From: Papilionanthe hookeriana x Papilionanthe teres
Taxonomy: Eukaryota > Streptophyta > Magnoliopsida > Asparagales > Orchidaceae
NCBI GenBank assembly: GCA_022702705.1
Contig: CM040425.1
Location: 4,340,001 to 4,404,000, forward strand
DNA length: 64,000 nucleotides
Direction of reading: 5' to 3'
Shown here: positions 1 to 9,458 of the stretch, piece after piece
Position numbering within the stretch: the stretch's first letter is position 1
Layout of the letters: each line of letters begins with the position of its first letter
Notes under the pieces: model-generated
The model's input: only the letters and a program-made list of their open reading frames with translations
Told to the model about the DNA's origin: nothing
Database searches by the model: none
Program-made: the position numbers and the translations under genes

Positions 1-1378
1 ATAATTTCATTTTGTTCATTTACGCAAAAGTCACTCTTCCTTTCTTAGGAACACAATGAATTGGGCTTACCCAAACACTATCAGATATAGGATATAAAAT
101 TCGAGCATCTAACCACCTTAAACTCTCTTTTTTAACCACTTCTTTCATTATTGGGTTCAGTCTCCTTTGTGGATCAACTCTAGGTTAATGTTGTTCATTC
201 AACAAATTTCTGTGCATACAGATCGATGGATTGATTCCTTTAATATCAGCTATGGACCAGCTAAAAGCCTTCTTGTATCTTTTTAAGGTGTCCAATAATT
301 TTTGTTCTTGATATTCATTTAAATCTGAAGATACAATGACTGGTAAGGTAGATGATTCTCCTACAAACATATACTTCAAATGATTAGGCAGAATTTTTAA
401 CTCAAATTCGGGGGAATTTAATGATAGATGGAATTAAACTTTTATCTCCTTTTTCCATAGTATCCAATCTTTCAAATCTTTCCTGAACAAATTCTAACTT
501 TTCATTCTTCATATCATACAAATCATCTTCACGTTTACTTTATTTTCATCCTCACATTCCAATTCTTTCTTAATTACTTCATTAAAATGATCTTCCCTCA
601 AATAATCACAGATTTCCATTCGAAAGCACTCATCATCTTTTTTAGTTGAAGGGTATTTCATAGATTTCAAAATATTGAAAGTTACCTCTTGATCATTAAC
701 TCTCATAGTTAATTCTTCTTTTTGAACATCGATCATAGCTCTCACAGTAGCAAGGAATCATCTTCCTAAAATAATTGAAATTTCTTTATCTTTCCCCATA
801 TCTAATATAATAAAATCCATAGGAAAAATAAATTTATCCACCTTCACTAATACATCTTCCACAACTCCTTTAAGATAAGTGATGGAATGATCAGCCACTT
901 GAAGAGTCATAGATGTTGGTAAAATTTCTCCTATTCACAATCTTTTGGAAGTAGATAAAGGCATAAGATTAATACTAGCTTCAAGATCACATAAAGCACT
1001 TCTGAAAAATTTCTCACCTATAGCACACGGGATAGTGAAACTACCTAGGTCTTTAAGTTTTTTAGGAAGCTTCTTCTGAATAATTGCAATACACTCACCG
1101 CTAAGTGCAACGGTCTTGTGGTCTTTGAACTTTCTTTTCTTTTTAAGAATATCCTTCATGAACTTTACATAATCAGGAATTTGCTCTAATTCTTCAACAA
1201 AGGGAATATTAATCATTAATTTCTTAAGAATTTCCAAAAACTTTGCAAATCTATTATCCCTGTTCTGTTTTTTTAGTCTTTGAGGAAAAAGAGGAGGTGA
1301 TTTTTCAACAGTTATCTTCATTGGTTCAATCAGATATTTGTCTGGATATATCCTATTAGAACCTTTCTCAATGTTCAC
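1..1378 (-). pseudogene. Element A pol: protease and start of RT (broken)
   Basis: Minus-strand reading goes from a proline-rich linker (PPLFPQRLKKQ) through the conserved pre-protease block (INIPFVEELEQ, then KLKDLGSFTIPCAIG) to the aspartic protease. The active-site segment reads CDLEASINLMPLS, where this family normally has DLGAS, so the glycine after the catalytic Asp-Leu is replaced by glutamate. Next come the IDVQKEELTMRVNDQ block, the acidic linker and the LPVIVSSDLNEYQEQ segment leading into RT. Frames change between 1378 and 935, 745 and 509, and 379 and 185, so the reading is broken by indels and stops. The RT active site is off the window. Confidence 0.82.
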
Positions 1379-1437
1379 TTTCTCTCTTTCAACTTTGACT
1401 TCTTTTTAAACTCTTGGTTCCATTTTTTTCCACTCCT

Positions 1438-2817
1438 TTATTGAATAACCTTAATTTGCTCCTTGTTTTGATCTATTAGGTTGATCTCAACATTACTAGG
1501 AGGATTTCCAAAAGGTCTATTATTACGCGCAGTAAAGATTAGTCCCAATTGATTCTCAATGTTCTTCATCGCAACATTGTAAGCTTGAATTTGATTACCT
1601 ATATTCATAATCATTTCTTCAGTAGACAACATCTTTTTCTTAAATTGTGAGTTACTATTAAAACCAGAAGGATAAGAAGGTCTATAATTGGTATTTCCTT
1701 GGTTGTTCAGATTTCCAACTGGATTCATAGGATTGTTTCCCCATTATGAGTTAACAACTACATTGGTATTATTCCAGGTGAAGTTTGGGTGATTCCTCCA
1801 ACTAGGATTATAATAATTTGAATAAGGATTATTAAATTTGTTATTTATGGCATTCAAGGTTTCATATGGCGTTTGAGAGTCTATCATCTATCCTAATGAA
1901 TTTTCCTCCAACATAGGGGGTGTTGGAGAATAATTCATTCCATATTGATCTATTTTTTTAGAAAATGTAGCAATTTGAGAGACTATCATAGTTATCACAT
2001 CAGAATCATGAATACTAGCTATTCTCTTAGGATTTACCCAACAGAGGGCCATTGAAAATTATTAGTAGCCATCTCTTCAATTAACAAATATGCTTCATCA
2101 AAATGTTTAGACATTAATGATCCACCAGCAGCAGCATCGATAATTGATCTCAAAGATCTCACTAATCCATTATAAAATGTTTGAATTATTAACCAGTCTG
2201 GTAAAGTATGATGCGGACACTTTCTCAGAAGATCTTTGAATCTTTCCCAAGCTTCATATATAGATTCTCCATCAAACTGACTAAAAGATGTGATATCGTT
2301 CTTCAGCTTAGTATTTTTTTATGGAGGGAAATATTTTGACAGAAACTTTTGTGAAAGATCTCCCCATGTTCTGATAGATCTAGGTGCTAACGAGTTTAAC
2401 CACACTTTAGCCTTATCCCTTAATGAAAAAGGAAAAAGTCTAAGACTAACAACATCGTTTGCCACTCCATCATATTTAAAGGTAGCACATAGTTCTAAAA
2501 AACTAGTGAGATGTAAGTTAGGATCTTCATTAGGTGTTCCTTCAAATTGATTATTCTGTACCATTTGGATAATAGCATATTTAAGCTCAAATGAATGAGC
2601 AGCAACATCAGGGTTTTGGATAGTTAAGTGAATTTCATATGTTGTTGGATCAGCATAATCTCTTAAAGGTCTTAGTATATTTTTGTTTTGATTTTTTAAG
2701 TCATTTACCATTTTGTGAGGATTTTTAGATTATTTTTGTTTTTTTTTTAAATTTTCTAATAGCACGCTCTAATTCAGAATCGTAAGGCACTAAACCTATA
2801 GATCTGATACTACGCAT
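1438..2817 (-). pseudogene. Element A gag (broken)
   Basis: The gag start is the ATG at 2817, reading MRSIRSIGLVPYDSELERAI, which matches the gag starts of B (26449) and D (63066). The frame slips inside an A-run of the coding strand around 2733-2741 and resumes in the segment beginning at 2711. The capsid-like domain is clear (PTTYEIHLTIQNPDVAAHSF, FLELCATFKYDGV, LRLFPFSLRDKAKVWL). The C-terminal third has the asparagine-rich YRPSYPSGFNSN stretch and a short coiled segment (MNIGNQIQAYNVAMKNIENQ). Several stops separate the pieces. Gag would form the particle; this copy cannot encode a full one. Confidence 0.83.
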
Positions 2818-2919
2818 ACAAACACAATAAGCAAACTAACAATAAACAAACACACATAATTATGACTTGCAATTCAAAATTTCAAATACTACAAAATTAA
2901 TTTTAGCAGTTACCTTTCC

Positions 2920-2937
2920 TCCCCGACAACGACGCCA
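2920..2937 (-). promoter_or_regulatory. Primer-binding site of A (tRNA-Asp type)
   Basis: The plus strand reads TCCCCGACAACGACGCCA, which is the 3' end of plant tRNA-Asp(GUC), TCCCCGGCAACGGCGCCA, with two changes. It is separated from the LTR by AAAACT, the same spacing as in copy B. It would prime minus-strand DNA synthesis. Confidence 0.85.
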
Positions 2938-2943
2938 AAAACT

Positions 2944-2983
2944 TGGTGCGACTTTTTTAATTTGCCAAAATTTATGAACTCAG

Positions 2984-3045
<62 letters not shown>

Positions 3046-4633
3046 ATTTAGTTTTCTAATGAGTCACAAAATTAAACACAAGTATACGTATCGCTCAAGT
3101 AATACAGGGCTCTAGTGGAGTCCTGGATATCGATCCCACAGGGAGGCAATTAATTTTATGGTGTAGCACAGAAATCACTTCTTGAATCACAGCACAATTG
3201 CAAGTAATTTCAATTCTTAAAATAAAGACAAACAGTTGTAGTTACTACTTCTACCAAAGTATGTTCTAATCTTCTAACAAGTTAAACTAACACAAGACTA
3301 AATTTATAACAATGTTCAGTTGTAAGAAAGAATCTTCCTCCTCTCCAATTATAATATGATGATTTTTGTGACATAGTTCAGTGATGCAAATGTATTGTGC
3401 CAAATAGGAGCATTCATATTCTTTAACCTTTTTCCAAGCGCATAAAGAACATTGGCTAATCCTATGTTTAGTCCCCAAATTCGTGGTTAGGTTGGGAGGA
3501 TACTGGCTCTCACTCCAGAGCTCCCACTTCCCATCCCCTGAAGGCTAACTCTCGCTTTGGTTTCTAAACCCTAGGACCAAATTAGGGATTTCAGCCTGTC
3601 ACACTAAAATCTCCAATTCTACACCCATCAAAGTATATTTCTCTATTTATTTGCACTCAACCCTCATGAACTACGTCACTCATTCAAGGACAGTGAATGT
3701 GACCTTCAGTTTTGTTGTGGAACTCATAATCCTTTCGGAACATATGTTTCCCAACAAGTTTTAACAATTTAATTGGCCAGATCAAAAAGTAAATGAAGTT
3801 TGAAGTGAAAAAGCCACCACAAATTCTCCATAATAAATTGGCACATCATTTCCATATCACAACATCAACACATCACATGAAAAGGAGTAAGATAAAGAAA
3901 TCTACTCAAGACTCATGAGGAAAAGATAACAAAACATGAATTTTATATATAAAAGCAACGTCATACAAATCGAGTAAAGAAAAGATAACTTATCTCAAAC
4001 TCTTCCCCAAGCGAATCTCAAGGAATTCCTTTGACTCATTTTCTTTCTTCAGAACAACACACAATTCTCTCTTTAGATAAGTAAGGAAGAAGAAATCTCT
4101 TACTTTCCCTCTTCTCCTACACTCCTTAGAAGAGAGAACACAAAACCTAGATTTCCTAAACAAAATGAAAAGACACTCACTCTTCACTTTCTCTACACTC
4201 TAAACTCTCCCCCCCTCTCTAAAGTTTGCTCCAAAGTAGTTTAAATCCAGTCATAACTGATTTTCCAAGAGTTTCTTCAAGCAACCCTCCAAGATCTGGC
4301 CAAATACATTGAATCTAGTTTGAATTCGGGATAGGACATGGTCCGATGCAGGAGAGGGTGTCGTCTGGTGCTATTTTCTATCTTTTGCATCCAAAGTCTC
4401 TATAAATTGGTGTGGTCTGGCGTTGGTGACAGCGTCGTTCAGTACTAGTTCAATAAATTGCACTTTTGCCCTATTTTGCTCCAAATTTGCTCCTTTTTGC
4501 TTCCTTTTGCTCCAAAAGCCTAAAATCATTGTACCTGCATGAAATCATAAAAAATACATTTCTTTAAAGTGAAATATCATCAAAAATAGGTATGAAATGG
4601 ACAGTAAAATGCTATCAAATTTTTAGTGGATCA
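2944..4633 (-). repeat. 5' LTR of element A
   Basis: The minus strand begins TGATCCACTAAAAATTTG and ends GTCGCACCA next to the PBS, 1690 bp. It carries the block shared by all nine LTR copies here: GTATACGTATCG (3083 onward), AAGTAATACAGGGCTC and ATCGATCCCACAGGGAGG. A (TA)n tract sits near its 3' end. GC-rich words such as GTCTGGTGC and CTGGCGTTGGTGACAGCG at about 4340-4440 correspond to the GGCGCC modules of the other LTRs. Confidence 0.85.
2986..3043. repeat. (TA)n microsatellite
   Basis: An uninterrupted TA run of about 58 bases inside the LTR of A. Other copies of this LTR in the window (E, G) lack it, so it expanded in this copy. Confidence 0.95.
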
Positions 4634-5163
4634 GTAGGATGTAGAAATTTATGCTGCAAAGAAGAGAATAGGATGCCTTACTTCATTTAAGGTTGTCTCA
4701 TACCTATCTCGAGATTCTAAGTTGAGAACTGGAATTTTGATACCAGTATCGGGATGAGAATTAGTAGTTGACAATCGACCTCGAAATTCTTCTGAATGTA
4801 CAAAAGATTTGTGGAGATTTTGTGAGAATTCTATGTTTGAGAGTTTAGTGAAATTTGTAGAAAGATTTAGTTGAAGGAAGCAGATTAGGAGAGAATATGA
4901 GGGTGTTTGATATCCCACTCAAAGAGTTGACCAAAAATGTGTTTGTGTGGAAAAGAATGTGACTCCATTCCAACAGAACCAATTGAAACTCACGGCTCCA
5001 TGTCAATAGAATCAGCTGATCCTTTCTTAAATGTGGGAGAGAATTGAAGGAATATCGATCACAGCCTCAGGCTAGGGAATTTAGATTTGGAATTTATTCT
5101 CTTAGTTTTCTTTTCTTTAATGATTTTATTTTGTTTTGATTTAAAAATTTGATTCAATTCAAG
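4634..5163. other. Unassigned flanking DNA
   Basis: Genomic DNA next to element A. A minus-strand open frame of 89 codons (4649-4918) contains the segment FRGRLSTTNSHPDTGIKIPV. I do not recognise it, it has no neighbour that would support function, and it may be chance or a captured fragment. Nothing else is recognised here. Confidence 0.4.
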
Positions 5164-5336
5164 AAAGGCAGAGGTAGACCTAGGAAAACTTGGGCTTTTT
5201 GCATAAAAAATGATCTTAATTTATTAGAATTAAACAAAAATTTGACACTAAATAGGATGCAATGGAGAAAAAGGATTCATGTAGCTGACCCCATTTAGTG
5301 GGATTAAGGCTTTGTTGTTGTTGTTGTTGTTGTTGT
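5164..5336 (+). mobile_element. RTE-type LINE, 3' terminal fragment
   Basis: The plus strand encodes the last 44 residues of an RTE-clade LINE polymerase ORF: KGRGRPRKTW at the start and RMQWRKRIHVADPI before a TAG stop at 5296-5298. The text after the stop (GTGGGATTAAGGCTTTG) and the terminal (TTG)n run at about 5310-5336 are typical of plant RTE LINE 3' ends. There is no recognisable ORF upstream, so the copy is strongly 5'-truncated, as incomplete target-primed reverse transcription produces. Confidence 0.85.
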
Positions 5337-6189
5337 TAAAATTTTGTTTCAATTTAAATTTTATTTTGGTTAGGATTTCGTTTTGACTTGAGATTTTCAT
5401 TTTAATTTGAGTTTCATCTTGATTTTAAATTTCATTTTGATTTGTATGCACATTTTTTTGTTTAATTTTGATGGATTAATTCATTTTTTTGTTATTTATT
5501 TGTTCGTTGTTTCACTTGAGAATTTATTGTTGTTTACTTGTTGTGCAATTTTATTGTATACATTTTTTTTTGTCTCATAACTTTTATTTGTTGTATTTTT
5601 TTAGTTAGGATTTGGACCCAACTACAAGCAAGTGCGGCATCTGTGCTTCTTAAAATGAGATTGTTCTTTGAAACATCACGATGTGCGGTACTTCTTGAGG
5701 TACCATCCACTGACTGAAGGCACGTGTAGAAATTAACCCACTCTTTAAGGTGTCATCAGAATTATACTTTTCCAAGTACTTATAAAGGTGAGTTATTTCT
5801 ACGAACACCATAGCTAAAGATGTTGTAATGTTTTAGCTCTGTTTGTAGTGGTTATCATATTTTTTGTCACTGATTATGTAAAGATTGTTCAAGTTGCCTT
5901 TGAGAAATTGCTCTGAAGATTTTGAATTGTCGTTGGAGTTGTATTTGCTGAATATTGAAGGATATAACTTCAGGTTTGAACATCCATTAATTGCTAATAT
6001 CATAGACTTTTCCTTACTTTTTTCTTGTTAGGCCTAAGAAAATTTCAAATTTTTTGCTCATATGATTAAAATGTTTTTCACCATCCAAAGATATTTCTGA
6101 GCCAATTAATGACCAACCAAAAGTCATAAAATCACTTGACTCTTTTCAAAGCATAATATCAAAAGAACTTCTTAAGGTGGCCTTTTAAG
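5337..6189. other. AT-rich DNA, no gene seen
   Basis: T-rich sequence with runs such as TTTTGATTT repeated irregularly. No ORF or RNA gene is recognised. Its right part may belong to the decayed Athila-like 3' UTR that follows. Confidence 0.4.
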
Positions 6190-6840
6190 ATTTATTAATC
6201 AGAGGAGGATTAAGACACCATTTTTTGGTTATATGCTTGCCTTAAGCTTCTTCTCAGGGAGCCTTCTTGTTTTCTCTCTTCTTTTCTTTTTTCTTGATTG
6301 AGCTTTTACATAATTTTTTTGTTTTTTTTTCTGTTTTTTTTTCCATTAAGGATTACTATATCTGGTGGAACACGTGTTAAAGATTTTGAATGCCTGAATT
6401 GGGACACCAATTTTTGGTTTTATGCTGACCTCAAGATTTTCCTCAGTTGGACCTTTATAAAAAAAAAGCTTTACTCCTTTTTTTTATCTTTCTTTTGCTC
6501 CTTTTGTTTACTGAGAATTGTTGTATCTTGTAGAGGATATTTCTTTTAAATATTTTGATTGTAAAACTCCCCTAATTAATAATTCTGAAATGTCTCTTAA
6601 CATGAATTTTGAGATATTATAATTTGTTCAAAAGTCAGGACTCTGTCATATGGCAGAGAACTAAAAGTCTCTTGATATCCCAAATCATTTACTCGTATAT
6701 CGACCATACTGTTTCATTTTGAAATTTACTTAGGACTCAATCTAAATTATTTAAAAGGAGGACCTAGTTATTAGACCATTAATTTCATTCTTCCTGAAGT
6801 CATAGTTTTATCAAGGCATCCATTTTTTTTTTCTTTAGGT
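6190..6840 (-). repeat. Decayed, duplicated Athila-like 3' UTR module
   Basis: The words CTTAAGCTTCTTCTCAGGG, a pyrimidine-rich stretch and GGATTACTATATCTGG match the 3' UTR block of B (17260-17400), G (13300-13460), D (55300-55480) and inverted E (44150-44340). A second, more diverged copy follows at about 6400-6560 (GACACCAATTTTTGGTTTTATGC, then GAATTGTTGTATCTTGTAGAGG). This is probably the remnant of an older element in the same orientation. The plus-strand frame at 6298-6549 inside it is not a credible gene. Confidence 0.55.
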
Positions 6841-6989
6841 TGACAAGGTTTACAAATGTTGAACAATTCTGGACAACCACAAACTCTTTCTATTATTCCA
6901 TTCATTGTGGTGAGAGGGATGGGACAGACCAAAACTGATCATACTAATATCTCCTTTTAGCAACAAAAATAGTACAATAATAGTCAAGA

Positions 6990-7335
6990 GGTGTCTCGTC
7001 CTTTGTCAGTTGCATAGAAGTCAATTGGAACAAATAGATCAATCAAAATCACATTAATAGAACCTCTTTCAGGTTCTTTTAAAATATTCATTCGGGATCA
7101 TTATGTCTCCATTCTTGAAATTCTCCTCGAGCCATACTTTGAAACTGTAGGACTCCTTAATGGTGTGTCCAATGAACTTGTGGTATGGGCAATATTTCAG
7201 ATGTCCTTTCTTTTTGATCTTGTTTGGTTTCTTCGACTTAGGCAACTTGAATTTGGAATCCTTGATCAGATTGGAGAACAACTTTAACACAGCTTCATCT
7301 TTAAAAGAGTATATCCCATTTGATCGATCGGCCAT
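6990..7335 (-). pseudogene. Retrotransposon gag C-terminal zinc-like domain, copy b
   Basis: The minus strand reads YSFKDEAVLKLFSNLIKDSKFKLP, then a basic stretch, then KYCPYHKFIGHTIKESYSFK and GDIMIPNEYFKRT. The pattern C-P-Y-H-x-x-x-G-H-T is the spacer found between gag and protease in a family of plant Ty3/gypsy polyproteins distinct from the Athila-like elements here. Homology with copy a (8506-8960) continues downstream to about 6990. The frame is broken on both sides. There is no adjoining LTR or PBS that I can assign. Confidence 0.6.
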
Positions 7336-7435
7336 GGTTGGAAATTGCTTCTCATTCGCCTAGCGAGGTTCTGCTAAAATGATTGCTGAGCATTCTGACG
7401 AGGACGTTGGAAGGTCTGTTGATCTCTTTCAGCCT

Positions 7436-7850
7436 ATACTTGCAATTTTTGCTTTCCCCTACAAATCACTGCAACTGTCTCAAATTTCTTTTTAAATGTA
7501 TTCAAAGGCTCCAGCCTCTCAGTTTTCTTTAAAAAATCTAGTTTCCTAGGCTCTTCTTGGAGATTCCCAGCTTTGCCAAGCAGCTTCTCAAATGTCCTGA
7601 TGGTGAATCCCTTGAGTAAGAAACTCGCTAGACCATGGATACCCTTTAGAAGAATTTTGATTGCTTGCTACTCCTAGAGATGTGGCTAACACTTCATACT
7701 CAAATTTCTCCATCGCAAAATGTAGTCCGTTAATGTTTTGGTTGGTTTCTTCGCTCCACCACGAGATCACCGACGGTGATGTTGTGCTTAGATCCAGCGA
7801 ACCGCTTAACAAAGTCGTCTTCCAATTCTGCAAATGTTTTCACTGAGTCA
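7436..7850 (-). pseudogene. Retrotransposon gag core fragment
   Basis: Minus-strand translation gives FAELEDDFVKRFAGSKHN, then GDLVVERRNQ, then a shifted frame NGLHFAMEKFEYEVLATSLG. This resembles the retrotransposon gag core (a W/F-x-x-L-x-x-x-F-x-x-R-F helix followed by a D-L-x-x-x-x-Q turn). It lies between the coiled segment at 8239-8463 and the zinc-like domain at 6990-7335, the normal gag order. Frameshifts and stops make it non-functional. Confidence 0.5.
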
Positions 7851-8238
7851 TTGGTTAATTAGGCATACCAGTCAAAAGCAATTTCTGAAAGTCTGCTCAC
7901 AAATTGGTGACATAACAGCACGTCACTACCCTCGCATTGCAGTAACTTTCTCGAAAGTGTGCAACATGCTGTCGGTGGTTTCCCTTTATGTCAAAATTCT
8001 TGAACATATGTGGTATGAAGCCTTTGGGGTATTGTACATCATCAAATTTTTTGGGGTATGGTCTACCTCTCAGAATTAATGCCCCGCTCTTGGACTAGGC
8101 TAAGACCTCTCTTACCTATTATTCTACCATTTTCTCAATGTCCTTTTCTGATATCGGACCCTGAACTGAATCCTTCTTTGGTTTTTCATCTTTGCTAATG
8201 GAAGTGAACTCTCCTCTTTTATCTGTTTTGTGAACAAT

Positions 8239-8463
8239 TTATGGAGCTATCATCTGTGGTGGCTGAGGTTGCCCTTGAATAGTGTCTATAGTAGCTATCA
8301 TTTCTTCAATTTTCTTTTTGAGGTGATTGATTTGTTCGTCCTTTTGTTGGATGGATCTTTTCCACTCATCCACAGCATTCTGCTCATCAAAAGGAGGAGC
8401 ATTGCATGCAGATAACGTGACTCGGGTCTCGATGACGTTGATTTCTACAATATCACCTTCCAT
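8239..8463 (-). pseudogene. Gag N-terminal coiled segment
   Basis: A 74-codon frame with a heptad-like charged stretch (QQKDEQINHLKKKIEEMIAT) followed by a Q/P-rich tail (QGQPQPPQM). This fits the N-terminal part of the gag whose core lies at 7436-7850. The frame is continuous, apart from one stop, with the preceding copy a domain (8506-8960), so the two are physically fused. Confidence 0.45.
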
Positions 8464-8505
8464 GTAATCTTCTAAGTCGTAATCTTCACCTTCAACATCT
8501 TCTTT

Positions 8506-8960
8506 CTAATCTTTAAACAGTTGTGCAATGTCAGCTCGAAGCTTTTCCAAGATTGACTCAATTGAATTTCCTTTGATAAATTTAAGGTCAGCTGAAAATT
8601 TTCGAGAAAAATCACTTATTTCCTCGAGTACTGGTGTCGTCGCGTAGAAGTCAAGCGAATTGTATGAAATCATTTTTACATAACCTCTTTCAGTTTCTTT
8701 TAAATATTCCTTCGGAATCTCTATGTTCCCTCTTCTGAGGTTGGCCTCGAACCAATTCTTGAAAGTGAAGCAACCCTCTATTGTATGCCCAAGCAACTTA
8801 TGATAAGGGTAGTACACAGATGATCCTTCTCATCGGCCTCTTCTGACCTTTTTGGCTCTGGTAGTCTGAATTTCGGCCTCTATAGTAAGTTATAGAACAT
8901 CTTTGACACTGACTCTTCTTTGAACGGGTACACTTTGCATAATCATTGACTCATTATTGC
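8506..8960 (-). pseudogene. Retrotransposon gag C-terminal zinc-like domain, copy a
   Basis: The minus strand reads YPFKEESVSKMFYNLL, then KFRLPEPKR, then YYPYHKLLGHTIEGCFTFK and GNIEIPKEYLKETERG. This is the same domain as copy b at 6990-7335. The first cysteine of the C-P-Y-H motif has become tyrosine. The C-terminal part (KFSADLKFIKGN to LRADIAQLFKD) has no preserved counterpart in copy b. Two copies in the same orientation with a gag core between them imply a tandem duplication or two head-to-tail partial elements. Confidence 0.55.
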
Positions 8961-8989
8961 TCTATCTATAAGAGACAGTCTTCTTTTCT

Positions 8990-9425
8990 ATGCCTTTGCA
9001 GTTGCTTGGGCTTTGAAATGGACCCAATCTCGAATCTGGAAAACGGTATGGCATAAACGTCGGCTAAATCTTCCTCGTGTAGAATGTCTTTTCCTTTGTT
9101 CAATAGAGTAATTTTTATAGTGATGGTGAATCTAGTAGTATGAGCAGGAAAAACCCTCGAAGAAGTCCTAACGTTCCTAACGAGAGACTTTACAGCAATA
9201 GTAGGGGAGAACTCCTTAGCAGATTTCTAGTTGAACTCTACATTAGACTCCACAAACTTGTCTGTTTCAAACTTCATTGCTGCAAAGGCCACCTTCCCTA
9301 ACTTGGCTTAAACATCATCAAACCTTTGTCCAAACTTAATAACCACCAGGTTAGGCGACTTGTTTCTGTTGATAACAAACTCCACTCCAGTAGCGAAAGA
9401 AAAGACCAACTTTGGTGAAGACATT
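8990..9425 (-). pseudogene. Unrecognised broken reading frame
   Basis: From the ATG at about 9432 the minus strand reads MSSPKLVFSFATGVEFVINR, continues with a few stops through FSPTIAVKSLVRNVRTSSRV, and reaches KGKDILHEEDLADVYAIPF. I do not recognise the protein. Position and codon pattern suggest it precedes copy a in the same element, possibly an N-terminal extension of the polyprotein. The LTR of G begins directly upstream of it, so G probably inserted here. Confidence 0.35.
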
Positions 9426-9458
9426 GTCCCTGTAATTTGAAGAATTTCTAGAAATTAG

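Larger units (their letters stand above)
1..4633 (-). mobile_element. Athila-like Ty3/gypsy retrotransposon A, 5' part
   Basis: Read on the minus strand this gives a 5' LTR (2944-4633), a PBS, gag, protease and the first part of RT; the remainder lies beyond the left edge. The order and the protein matches to copies B, D and G in this window place it in the same lineage. The bases after the LTR start are GTAGG (4634-4638), the candidate target-site duplication, which cannot be confirmed because the other end is missing. Its LTR resembles those of E and G more than those of B and D. Confidence 0.88.
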
